DNA from: Opisthocomus hoazin
Lineage: Eukaryota > Chordata > Aves > Opisthocomiformes > Opisthocomidae
Length of the DNA: 64,000 bases
Direction of reading: 5' to 3'
Assembly (NCBI RefSeq): GCF_030867145.1
Contig: NC_134440.1
Span: 3,410,001 to 3,474,000 of the forward strand
The notes under the pieces are model-generated. The model was not told the origin of the DNA. It searched no databases and saw only the letters and a program-made list of their open reading frames with translations. This document shows, in pieces, positions 27,285 through 58,348 of this stretch (its first letter is position 1; each line of letters opens with the position of its first letter). A program made the translations under genes and the position numbers.

Positions 27285-29004
27285 GGGAAGCGTGGCTGCT
27301 GCAGCCTGGCTGGAGCTGAGGACTGACCCGGGACCCTACACTCAAACCCAGCAAATGAAAGGCACAAAGAGACCTTCATCCCCGACACCCCTCCATCCCC
27401 TGCCTGGAGCTGGGGAAGAGATGCCGCTGGCAGGATCGGGCCCTTCCTGGGGCCTGCCTGTGACCAGGCTTCACCTGACGCGGATGTGCTTTCCGTGGCC
27501 AGCCCGTGCTGGTTCAGTTGGGAGGCTGGTGGCTTGGCTGGCCCAGGTAGGATTTGGAGCTGGCTTTAGGTCCCCTGGTGTTTCTTCTGTCGCTCCATCC
27601 CTCGGCTGTTCTCACTCTCTTTGTGATTTCCCACGTCTTTGTTGTTGGAGCCTCCAACCGACCCTTCCTCAGCAGCTCTGCAGGGTCGGTCCTCTGACCC
27701 ACCCTCAAACTGGGGAGGGAAACGGCCTCTCCTCTGCTGGCATCACCGTCCCAGGCGAGGGGAGCCCAAAGCCAGCTCTTCTCTAGCTGCCAGGCAGGGA
27801 CTGGAGAGGCGATGCAGCTCTGAGCCTTCCTTCTCCGGAGGGGTCCTGACTGTAGAGCTGCCCACATGTACCTGGGGGCACAGCACCGATCCCCTGAGCA
27901 GGTCTGCCTGGAAACCCAGCCCTGGAGCATTATCCCAGCCCCCTGCCCCGCCGGATGAGGGCCAGGAGATTTAATTTGCTTAAAAAGCCTATGTAAGGCT
28001 TACGCTTGCTTAAAAACCCAGTCCCAGCCCTGCGGGGTCCCCTGGTGAGGGACCTCGAGACTCCCACCCCACGATGTCTGCTTGCTCACGTAAAGAACAA
28101 ACGGTTTCTGCTCCCTGTGCTGGTTTTCCAGGCAGCACCGGCCCTGAGCCTCGCGGGGTCCCCAGGCTGGGCTGCGTCCCTGCTGGGAAGCCCTCTGGGT
28201 TTGACAGCCCCTCGGAGCGAGCCTGCCCCACGGCTCTCCGGACCCACAGCTCCTGCGTCCTCCCTCCCGGTCAGGGACGAGGGGGGAGGATTCGGGCCAT
28301 CAATTCCGGGCACCAGAGGGTGGGTAATTGTTGTTTCGTTTTCTTTTTTCTTTTTTTTCTTGTTCGGTTTGTCACGTTGATTCAATTCCAGGCTCATTGT
28401 GCGAGCCACGGGGAAAGTTCCTCAGTAAACAGAAAGCAAAATGTGACTTGGGCTGCTGGAGACTGTCCCAGGCTGTGGCAGGATCCATCACCTTCTCCCT
28501 CAGCATCGCCTAGCAGGGTTTCAGAGGGTGCCTCTCGGCGCTGCAGTTCCTTGGCTTTCAAGCAGGATTCGCAGGAAGGGGGAAATGAAGGGAACTGATA
28601 TCCCCGGCCTCTTCGCACTCGGTCGTAGCGGAGTTGGGGCAGCGACGGTGCCGAGTTGGGGTAACGGCGGTACCTCGTCTGCACCGGTGTGGATAAACTG
28701 AATTTTATAGTACCGGCTTGCCCAGGCTGCAGCGTTTAGCTGGACAACTTGTTGGCCAGCAATGTGTGTGTGCATAGCATCAGGATCTGCTGCCGTGGCT
28801 GGGGAGGGGCTGTGCGGACGGGGAGACCACGGGGGTCCCTCTGCCCGCCTGGGGCAGGGACCCCACATCGGGGCAGGGTGCTGGTGGCCTTTTCGTGCTG
28901 GCCCTGGGGCTGCGTGTCGTGTGGCAGCGAGCTGGAGCCTAGGGTTTGACAATTTGGTGTGCTGGAAGTTGACAGCCTTGATTAGAGAGGTGTTGGATGC
29001 TGTG

Positions 29005-29010
29005 ATTAAA
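29005..29010 (+). terminator. Candidate CERS1 polyadenylation signal ATTAAA
   Basis: The only common poly(A)-signal variant noticed between the CERS1 stop and the GDF1 start. Use would give a 3' UTR of about 1.75 kb. Alternatively transcription could continue through GDF1 to the AATAAA at 31662. Confidence 0.35.
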
Positions 29011-29291
29011 TTAAGAAAAACAAAACAAAACCCCAAACCAAACTGATTTGGGAGGAGGGAGCGGGAGGAGACCCTGATCTGTGTCTCCTGGGGCTGGGTG
29101 CTCAAAGTCCCCAGTGCTCAGCTTGCTGGCATCTTTGTACGGGGAAGGTCCCCTGCCGCCAAGGACTTGGTTGTTGGGTCTCGATGGCATGGAGACGTGG
29201 CAGAGGTCGTAGGAGCTCAGGGGTGGGCAGCTGCCCTCCTGCTGCGCAGCCTCAAAGGGTTAACAGGTCCCGGGGAGCCTGGAGGGACCAT

Positions 29292-29361
29292 TCACACCCT
29301 CTGCCCAATCCTGGGAATCCCTCTGTGCTAATTGAGCACTAAGGGGATCAAAGGCTCCAAT
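29292..29361 (+). promoter_or_regulatory. Candidate GDF1 promoter elements
   Basis: In the 150 bp before the GDF1 ATG: a T-box half-site-like TCACACC (29292-29298), a perfect inverted repeat around a homeodomain-type core (GTGCTAATTGAGCAC, 29325-29339), a TCF/LEF-type ATCAAAG (29347-29353) and a CCAAT box (29357-29361) 80 bp upstream of the ATG. Chick Vg1 is known to act with Wnt signalling in the marginal zone, which makes the TCF-type site noteworthy. Short motifs arise by chance, so the binding claims are inference. Confidence 0.4.
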
Positions 29362-29441
29362 CAGGCAATCAACACCCCCCAGCCTTGTCTGCGGGTCCCC
29401 AGCCCCAGCTGCTCTTTGTCTGCCGGCAGCGGAGCAGAGCG

Positions 29442-31617
29442 ATGCGGCTTCTCCCCAGCTTCAGCGCCGGCCTCGCCTGGGCTCTCCTTAGCGTGGTTCT
29501 GGGGATGGAGTTGAGTTTGCAGGAAAGTTTGCTGTTAAAATCCTTGGGTTTGAGCACCAGGCCCAGCCCAAAAACCCCCGTTCCTGTGCCATCCGTGCTC
29601 TGGCGGATCTTCCAGAAGAGAAAGACGCTGCCTTCTACAAACAAAGACCTGGCGGACGGCTGTAGGGTGGAGGAATTTAATGTCCCTGGGAACATCATCC
29701 GTGTCTTCACTGACCAAGGTACAGAAACGCCATGGTTTGGGTCCTGTCTTTTGGAAGCCCCTCTGCTATCTGGGCTGGGAGACTTTGCTCCAGTCCTTCC
29801 TTTTCTGTCTCTTGGGTGTGGGGAGGAGAGGCTGGGGGAGGACAGGGCAGCAGCCAGAGTCGGCCTCCAAGAGAGATCACTGCCGCGATGCTCTGGATGT
29901 TGCAGATAATGATTTGCAGTTTAGGAGTGAGTCAGTAGACAAGGCAGTGGGTGAGGGTGTGGAGCTGTGTGAGGATCTGTCCTGGAGCCACCTCGCGCAG
30001 TCTGGAGATACTGGGTGATCGCGGGTGACTTGGCTTGACCCGATGGGCTCGTGGTGGTGGAGGTGACTCCTCACCGGGGCTGTGGGTGCAGTGAGTGACA
30101 CCAGCACCCAGCTTCGGCAGGGAGGGGACGCTCGGCTGTTTGGCTGCGTCCCCCCTCCTCCTTTTTGTCCTCAACTGCTGGCTGACTACGCAGTCCATCC
30201 GGCTGCCACAGCCTGGGGCCTCTCTGAGCTGTTCTCAGTTACGTGGGAACTGTTTGGTCGGTGTCCTCCAGGTCTCAAGGCACCACGGAGCTCGCTTCTC
30301 TTGCGGTTCCAGATTTCCAGTGGAAACCTAGGCCTGGCTTCAACAGGCAGCTTACCAGCTCCTGAAGTTTGCTCCTATTTGCTATTCCTTTCCCCTCCAT
30401 CCCGAACGGCCGGCACCCACAGCAACTCCCCTGTCCTGGGGGGAGATATTTACAGCTGGGGAAAAATAACGCACCAAGATGTTGAGCAGCATCTGGAGGA
30501 GATGTAGCATGGCTGTAGCATCCCAGTGCCGCAGGCTGGACCCCAGGCTGGGGTTTGTGCCTCCAGACCTTTCTGAAGGCCGTGCCATCGGGCCAAGAGC
30601 CCTTCCTGCAGCCTTGCCATCTCCATCCAACGACTGCAGGCATGCTTGTCTGCCGGCCTCTGTCAGCCCCGTCTTCCTCTTGGTGTGCAGCCAAGAGCTT
30701 AAACTGGAGCACTGGGAGGCTGATCCTGCTCAGCGCCACAGGGTCCAACCACCACCACCTCTATTTCTCCTTCTTTGTCAGGCCACTTCATTCATAACGG
30801 GCAGCCCCAGAGGCTGCTGTGTCTGCAGAAGCGTCTGTACTTTAACCTCTCCGTGCTGGAGGAGAGTGAGCGCTTGACCATGGCTCAGCTGGAGATCAAA
30901 TTCAGCCAAAACTCCTACCACGCCTCCAGCCAGGGGCAGGTTTTTGAGCTGAGGCTCTACCAGACCTTCCAGATGTCTCTACGGGGGATGTCCTCCCACG
31001 AGCACGGCCGAGAGCTGCTGGTGGAGCAGTCCTTCGCCCAGCTGCACAAGTCTCTTCTCTTCAACCTGAGCGGGGTGGCGAAGGGTTGGAGAACGCAGAG
31101 CAGGAATCTGGGATTGATCCTGGAGATCTCGGTGAGCGGCGGCGATGACGCAGCAGCCCCGAGGACCGGGAGGCTGCAGAGCCTCTGCACCAGCATCGAC
31201 TCCTTCGTGGACACCTCTCTGCTGGTGGTGACCCTCAGCCCACAGCAGTGCAAGGCTTCCAGGAGGAGGAGAAGTGCTCACTACACCCCTGTCACTCCGA
31301 GCAACCTCTGCAAGCCCCGGCGCCTTTACATCAGCTTCAGCGACGTCGGCTGGGAGAACTGGATCATCGCGCCGCAGGGCTACATGGCGAATTACTGCCT
31401 GGGCGAGTGCCCCTTTCCCCTGACGGCGGAGCTGAACAGCACCAACCACGCCATCCTCCAAACCATGGTGCACTCGCTGGACCCCGAGGGGACCCCCCAG
31501 CCCTGCTGCGTCCCCGTCAGGCTCTCCCCCATCTCCATCCTCTACTACGATAACAACGACAACGTGGTGCTGAGGCACTACGAGGACATGGTGGTGGACG
31601 AGTGTGGCTGCAGATAG
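29442..31617 (+). CDS. GDF1: GDF1 (Vg1), TGF-beta family embryonic signal
   Basis: Secreted TGF-beta superfamily ligand, orthologous by position and sequence to mammalian GDF1 and chick/frog Vg1, which pattern the axis and left-right asymmetry with Nodal. Two exons, 29442-29718 and 30782-31617, join in frame to 370 residues. An N-terminal hydrophobic signal peptide (about residues 1-22) leads a prodomain with N-glycosylation sites (NLS, NLS). The furin site RRRR (253-256) releases a 114-residue mature domain. It has the seven cysteines of the knot and dimer bond at 269, 298, 302, 334, 335, 367 and 369, and ends VVDECGCR. The motifs [10 protein letters not shown] and [19 protein letters not shown] are near-identical to Vg1. 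The start is the ATG that gives the signal peptide. The same orthologue is sometimes labelled GDF3 in bird annotation. No defect seen. Confidence 0.95.
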
Positions 31618-31661
31618 CAGAGCGCCTTGGGCTCCCGGCCGAAGCGTTGAATGATTGATGG

Positions 31662-31667
31662 AATAAA
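31662..31667 (+). terminator. GDF1 polyadenylation signal AATAAA
   Basis: Canonical AATAAA 45 nt after the GDF1 stop codon, followed by a GT-rich tract (TCTGTGCTGGTGTCC). It implies an unusually short 3' UTR of about 65 nt. A further plus-strand AATAAA lies 2.1 kb downstream at 33774. Confidence 0.8.
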
Positions 31668-33773
31668 TCCAAGCGTGTTAAATCCCCTCTGTGCTGGTGT
31701 CCAGGGAGTTTCCCGGTGGGGCGTCCCGTGGCAGAGCTCCCACGTGCAGCCGGGGAGGAGGTCTGGCACAAAGGGATCGTTATAGGAGTTGTAATTTAGT
31801 AGTAGCTGGGTGCTCCGAGCAGCCGCCTGCTGCTGCTGGCAGACTTTTACGGGATTATGATCGAGTCTGATGCTGGCTGTCTGTTCTGTCCTCCACGGGC
31901 GATGGCAGCACCGGGCTGTGAATCCCAGAGCCCTCTCGTGCTTGGCTGAGCAGCAGCAGGGCTTGTGCTTTTCGGCTTTTTGGCTAAATGCTGCAGCTTA
32001 GTGCAAAAAGAAATTACTATTTTTTTGTCGAAATGGTGCTGGGAGGAGGTGATGTGGCAGCTCCTGGGCCGCTGCACAGAGGTACGGTGTCGTGGCACGA
32101 GCTGCGGCTCTGCATGACCCCAACCCTTCCCACTGCGGAGCGGGAGCCGGGAGCAGCGCGGGTTTTGCTTTTGCTATGGGAACTCTGGCCTGCACTGGTT
32201 CTATTGCGCGGATGGTGATGGGGGGGGCTGCGGGGTGCTGGGGGGGCCAGGCGCAGCCCTGGGAGCTGGGGGGAGGTTGCTGCGTGGTTTTGGGTCAGGA
32301 AAGGAAAAGCAAAGCGGGGGCTGTGGTGCCCCGACGCAGCGGCGGGCACGGGGCGGTTGCAGTGGCGTCGGTGGCATCTCCTTCCCTCCCAGCCTGCTCT
32401 GAATCAGTAATTAATTTACCTCATTTGCAAATTGCTGAGCCCAGGGTCCCTGCTGCTCACTGCTGAGCACCCAGCAGCTCGGCGCAGTGGTGTGACAGCA
32501 GGCACCACCTCCCCGCGGCAGTGCGTTTTAGGGTTATTCTGGATTGTTGTTGGCTGTGGTACCCAGCCCGTTGCAGTAGCGTGGCTGTGCTGTCACCGCG
32601 TCGGGGGCCGCTGCCGGAGCGGTGCTGTGCGCAGGGACCCAGCTCTGCACCTCTGCCAGCACCCGGGCTGTGTGTGCCGATACGGCAGTGGGAGCGTCAG
32701 AGCCTGGGCTGAGCCGTGCTGGGCAGGGTCCCACAGCCCTAATCCGGGCTGGGGTCAGCACCCGCCCTGCCAGGGGAGCCTCTCCCCACCCCCCTGCAGC
32801 TCTGCTTTTGGGTGTGTTTTTTTTTGAGAGAAGGAATCAGTTAGACTTGAATTTTTTTGTGTTATTTTTTTAAATGTGAACCTGACAAGATAACATAGAT
32901 GATTTTTTGTTGCTGTTTCTGTACCGACACAGTATTGTCCCTAAGGGCTGCCGCAGCCTTGCTGCTCCCTCGAGGGAAGCACGGGAGGTTTGACCATTGC
33001 TGCGCTGGCAGAGGCAACGTTGCCCTGGCCCCGGGACAGCATTTTCACCTGAGCCAGGAGCTGCTCAGTACTCCAGGGGTGTCGTGTACCAACCTCTTCG
33101 CATTCCCTCTTGTTTCCTGACAGCGCCGGGATGAGCAGAGAGCTCCTGCTTTACTTCAGCAGAACAAGAGCTAGGCTGGAACCCATCTCGAGGGCTTAGA
33201 TCAGGACTTGACAGAAGCAAGCAGGAGCCCTTTCAAATTTAAGTCAGGCAGGACTAAGAGAACCTGTAAGTATTTGTTTTTTCCACCTGTGCTGTGGCAG
33301 ACCATGGGCCTGGAGGGCTTGGCTCATTCACCACCCCATAAGGCAACTCCTTACCTGGTTCTGCACCCTGATGGAGGGTGACTGCCCACCTCCATGGCCC
33401 TGTCCAAGCACCAAGAGACTGGGGGAAGGGTTGCAGGAGGAGGTGGGTTAGAGCAGTGACCAGCCCTGGAGCAGCCACAAGGAGCTCACACACAGGCCCG
33501 AAGCTGCACCGCAGCAGCCCCCCAGCTGCAAGACAGGTAAAGGCCAGTTTCGTGTCTGCTGCGGTGCAGGGAAGCAGCGGGAGGAGATTCTTCCAGGCTG
33601 GCCTGGGCACCTGGAGAAGGAGCCTTCCATAACCCCTGCAGCTCCCCCCCTGCACAGACCCCCCCACCCCAGAGGAGGGGAGAGGGGCAGGGTCTTGAAC
33701 ACGGTCATTTGCTTACATGTGTACGCTATGCACCCCCCCCCCACTTTTGTACTAGTCTGTGTTTAAAAAAAGT
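31668..33773. other. GDF1-UPF1 convergent intergenic region
   Basis: GC-rich spacer between the 3' ends of GDF1 (plus) and UPF1 (minus). I found no gene, RNA gene or recognisable transposon here. Open frames are short and unstructured. It ends at a plus-strand polyadenylation signal, so part of it may be an extended 3' UTR of GDF1. Confidence 0.5.
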
Positions 33774-33779
33774 AATAAA
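33774..33779 (+). terminator. Plus-strand polyadenylation signal facing UPF1
   Basis: AATAAA in an AT-rich context (after a GTTTAAAAAAAGT stretch, followed by CTTGAAGTTTATA) that looks like a genuine 3' end. It is 91 nt from the last UPF1 signal and on the opposite strand. The transcript it would end is unknown; a long GDF1 3' UTR is the simplest reading. Confidence 0.45.
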
Positions 33780-33868
33780 CTTGAAGTTTATACAATCAGA
33801 CTAAGTTTTAATGAATGTTGCATGGTTTCATCATTGAAAGGTAGGGGCCACCTTGAATGCAAGAGCTG

Positions 33869-33885
33869 TTTATTAATATTTTATT
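33869..33885 (-). terminator. UPF1 polyadenylation signals (two AATAAA)
   Basis: Two minus-strand AATAAA hexamers, 33885-33880 and 33874-33869, 11 bp apart at the point where UPF1-side conserved AT-rich sequence stops. Cleavage would fall around 33845-33860, giving a 3' UTR of about 2.5 kb. Confidence 0.75.
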
Positions 33886-36063
33886 GATGACAAACAGGTT
33901 TAAAACAAACTGAGACAAAATCAAAAAAGAGTTAACACCGTGCTAGCACTGATGTCTGGATTTATAAAACTCAGAGTAACTGCTACAAAGGAAAAAACCA
34001 GCACAAAGCAGAGGCAAGCATTCCCATCAGTGAAATAAAGGGGGTGAGGGGAGAGGAGGGGGTTACGTTACTCAATGGATTGCATTGCACAGAGGGTTAC
34101 AGCTTAAACCTATCGGAAAAGTCTACGCAACTACGCAGCCTACAGAAGGAAAAAAAATTAAAAAGCCCTTCGGCAATGTTAATAAATAAAACAGTCCATC
34201 TTACAAGCAAGGAAGGTGGCCTGTGTCTCCATTCTTTCACATTTTAGAAGTCTAAACTCTGGAGGCTTTTTGAGAAAAGAATGGGTTTCACCTCTGGAAA
34301 GTTTCTTTTGCAGTTCTCGGAACTATGTTCGCTGCAGGACTGAATGAAGATTCTGAACACCTGCTCCATGTCGATGCGCACGCTGCTCACGGCTTGTGGG
34401 CGTGCGACACCAGGTCTGCACTGGGGGAGAGACACTCTTGAAAAACTACAGCAAATACAGGTCATGAAAGCGGGTCAACACTCTACAGAAAGGACAGTAA
34501 TGAAAGGGCTTCCCCCCCCAGTTACAAAAAGTGGGGTTCACATCGTTTAAGTACATTCATATGAGAGGTATTTTTGAGTTCCCCCCCAAAAAAAAAGACC
34601 AGAAACACTTGGAGCCCTTTGAGTATAAAGCTAATGTAATTCAAACTTTAAAAACACTGAGGTCAGCGAATCGCTCTACTGTTCTTTGCCAATTAGGAGG
34701 TAGAGGTTAGTCTAATTTAGGGATCTGATAAAAATGGGTCCATAGGAATTTTAAATTCTCTGCACTGCTTCTAAAAAGGTTTAGACAGAAATAAAATGCT
34801 CCCAGTGTTCCCAAATGACTTATTTAAGACATGGGTACAACTTAGAAATTGGATGGCTTCTCTTATGTGCTGTTTTCAGTTTTGACTTCCAGCTATTTCT
34901 CAAGCCATGCTTGATGGCGCAGCCAGTGTCCGCTACCTGAAAAACAGGCTCCGGGTTTGGTTCTCAACACCTGAATCTTTCAGCTCTCTGTGTTAATCAC
35001 CGAAGAAGCCACACAAAAGCCTAACCCATTATCTCTAATTATACCCAGCTATCAGAGGCCACCTTCCAACAACTGCCTGCTTTGCCCGTTTTTCCAACCT
35101 GCTTCGGTAGCATCGTAGAGTCTTTACTTCCAAACCAATATAATCCCCAGTTTCCACTACTTCTTCCCCCGATCCGAGGGAGCGAGTAAAGCAGGCCTGT
35201 TAGCATCTTTTCCTCCAGGGCCGAAGGGCACAGGAACCCGTCCCCTTTCAAGCGCAAAGTTCATCTTACAGAAAGGCTTGTTTTTCACAGAGTAGAGTCC
35301 AGACAGTAGCCAATTAAAGCATACAGAAAACACTTTGAAACCCTCCTCCTGCTCGAGCGCGCAGGCTCCTTTCACTCTAACTGCTATCCAATGTAGGAAG
35401 AAGAGGCTGATTGCTGCAACTTTAAATCACACTGAAAGTTCTCAAGGTTGGTGCTCTAATTTAGTTTTAAACTTTTTGTAAGCTTCTCAGAACAAGGATC
35501 TCCCAGGTCCACCACTACGAATTCAGAGACAAACTTCTAAAAATTCAGTGCTCCTTTGAAAGAATCTCTTTAAAACCACCTTGTCACGAAAGACCCGTTC
35601 AGAATGTGGGCGACACGATGACACTAGGATTTCAGAGCCAGCGCTGGACAACAAAACCTGCATCTCAGAGTTGAGCATCAGCTATGTTCCGCTGGATTTC
35701 TGCTTGGCTTGCTGTCACTTAGTCAGGAACTCTCTCTCTCTCTCAGATACTCTGCTTCTAAAATGTAAACAGTTACTGCTAAAATATAGTACCCCTTTAA
35801 AACGAGAACAACTCTGAGATGAGGGTTTTCCTCTCCCCATCTGCTCTGAAAAGTAATGCCCTGCTCGCAAAGAGAAGTATGGAATGAAGTGAAACCTGCT
35901 TAAGGCCCTTCTCTCGAGCTGGTTTGACTGGGGGAGCAGGGACTCGGCTGACCACTCATGTCGGGGTGAGTTGCCTTCCCGGTGAGGCGCCAGCTAGTCC
36001 GTCGGTGCTCTCTCTCCTCTCCGGTCAGTCTCCTTGTCTCAGTGAGCTAGCAGTGGGCTCTCT

Positions 36064-36101
36064 CGCGCGCGCTCCTTTCTCTCTCTCTCTCTCTCTCCTT
36101 T
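36064..36101 (-). repeat. CG9 plus CT/GA microsatellite in UPF1 3' UTR
   Basis: Alternating CGCGCGCGC (36064-36072), followed directly by a polypyrimidine (CT)n tract to 36101 (GA in transcript sense). A second (CT)n tract sits at 35730-35744. Alternating CG can adopt Z-form and the mirror-symmetric CT tract can form a triplex. Both are structure-prone but commonplace. Confidence 0.85.
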
Positions 36102-36363
36102 CCGTTGGTTGGTTTCCTTCTCCTGTTGCTCTCACACAGTGGTGCTTCAGTTTTAGCAGTGGAAAACAGGTATCCATTTTATTTTATTTTTTTTATTACC
36201 CAGAATAAAATGCTGATGAACTAAGCTCCACACAAGCTTAGCTCTTCTTCCTCAACCTGAAAGCAAGAAAGCAGAACAATGGTTGCGTTAGGGACAAACT
36301 CTGTGTTCATGAACTTACATCGGGGAGAAGCAGCAGAGGAGTGAACCGCGGGTGCCTTACACT

Positions 36364-57053
<20,690 letters not shown>

Positions 57054-57650
57054 GGCGGCGGCGGCGAGGAGAAGCGGCGCTTCCCCACCCAGCCCCCCCT
57101 CCCCTCGCCCGAGCCGGCCGGGCCTCACCTCAGGGAGCCCGGGCGCCGCGCTACGCGAGCGGCGGGATCCGCCGCGCGCACCAGGCCGCGCGCGCGAGCC
57201 GGCCGCCAACGGGCCCGCCGCCGCCCCGCTCGGGCGGTCCCACGCGGCCGGAGCCAACGGCGGGGGGGAAGCGGCGGGCGGGCGGGCGCCGGAGGAGCGA
57301 AGCCCCGAGGCGCTGCGAGCGGAACCGTCCGGCCGCTGCTGCCGCCGCGCGCCAGGCCAGGAGCGGTGACGCGGAGCGCACGGAGGACGGCGACGCCAGC
57401 ACGCCCCGTACGCGTGGGAGGGGTGACGTAGCACGCACACACCTGGGGAGGGCAGGCGAGGGGGCGGGGCTCCGGCGGAAGGCGCGAAGGGGTTCGCGCC
57501 GCGCCGCGCGGGGGAGGCGCCGCGAGCCACCTGGCGGGCGGGGCGGGGGGGTCGCTGTCAGAGGCGCTCCCACCGCCGGCACCCCCGCGGGCGGAGGGGC
57601 GGGGCCTGCTCCTGAGTGACTGCTCTGCCAGCCAATGGGCCCTCGAGATG
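57054..57650 (-). promoter_or_regulatory. UPF1 CpG-island promoter
   Basis: A CpG-dense, GC-rich block spanning exon 1 and about 600 bp upstream, with multiple GGGGCGGGG-type Sp1 boxes, a CRE-like TGACGTA (57424-57430) and a CCAAT box on the plus strand at 57632-57636. No TATA box is seen. It is typical of a housekeeping gene. The exact start site cannot be set. Confidence 0.75.
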
Positions 57651-57925
57651 AGGAGGAAGGGCGGGCCGTGGAGGCGGTGGCGGGCCGCGGTGGCGGGCCG
57701 GCCGCTGAGGTGGCGGCTGGGGCTTGTGGTGGCGAAGGACCGGGGGGGGGTCGGAGGGAGGAGAGGGGCTGTGGTGGTGGTTGACTCTTGTGGAGGTGAT
57801 GGGGGGGGGACTGTGGTGGGCTTCGGTGGGTTGCGGGGCTGTGGTGGTGGGTGGGCCCTGCGGAGGCTGTGGCCTCTGTTGTGGTGATGGTGGTGATGGT
57901 GGTGATGGTGGTGGTGAGAGCCCTG
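57640..57925. repeat. GGT/GAT-rich low-complexity tract
   Basis: Imperfect GGTGGT and GATGGTGGT triplet repeats, densest at 57886-57918 (GTGATGGTG repeated). The antisense reading gives a run of histidines that I regard as a repeat artefact. Confidence 0.8.
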
Positions 57926-58058
57926 TGGTGGGAGCACTGTGGTGATACTGGGTTTTTGTGAGGGGAAACATGGTGGTTGCCCCTGTGGAGGCAACGTGGG
58001 GCCCTCTATCCCCTCATGCCCGCTGTGAGCCTGTTGCCGCGGCCGCTGGGACTCTTCA

Positions 58059-58348
58059 CAAGGGTGTGTAGTGATAGGACAAGGGGGAGTGACTGTAAAC
58101 TAACAGAGGGCAGATTTAGATTAGATATTAGGAAGAAATTCTTCACCATGAGGGTGGTGAAACACTGGCACAGGTTGCCCAGAGAAGCTGTGGGTGCTCC
58201 CTCCCTGGAAGGGTTCAAGTCCAGGTTGGATGGAGCTCTGAGCAATCTGATCTGGTGGAAGATGTCCCTGCTTATGGCAGGGGGGTTGGAACCAGATGAT
58301 CTTTAAGGTCCCTTCCAACCCTTACCATTCTATGATTTTATTCTATGA
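58059..58348 (+). repeat. Older CR1 LINE 3' fragment upstream of UPF1
   Basis: Plus-strand, 5'-truncated CR1. It runs from GTGATAGGACAAGGGGGAGT, through TTTAGATTAGATATTAGGAA, the GGTTGCCCAGAGAAGCTGTGG block and TCCCTGGAAGGGTTCAAGTC, to AAGGTCCCTTCCAACC and an ATTCTATG tail (58326-58348). It is a different and older-looking subfamily than the 15, 24 and 26-kb copies. Confidence 0.92.

Larger units (their letters stand above)
27285..29441 (+). other. CERS1-GDF1 interval (CERS1 3' UTR and GDF1 upstream region)
   Basis: The 2.16-kb gap between the CERS1 stop and the GDF1 start contains no further gene I can support. I find no AATAAA. The best polyadenylation candidate is ATTAAA at 29005-29010. 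The last 150 bp hold candidate GDF1 promoter elements (separate entry). In mammals CERS1 and GDF1 can be carried on one bicistronic transcript. The sequence here permits that but does not prove it. Confidence 0.6.
33850..36363 (-). other. UPF1: UPF1 3' UTR, including a 62-bp intron
   Basis: About 2.5 kb from the stop codon to the two poly(A) signals. The first 45 nt end in a strong donor (GAT|GTAAGT at 36318). A CCCTAAC branch-site match and the acceptor TTGCTTTCAG at 36257 define a 62-bp intron (36318-36257). Downstream the UTR contains GA-rich simple repeats in transcript sense. The UTR end is inferred from the poly(A) signals. Confidence 0.65.
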
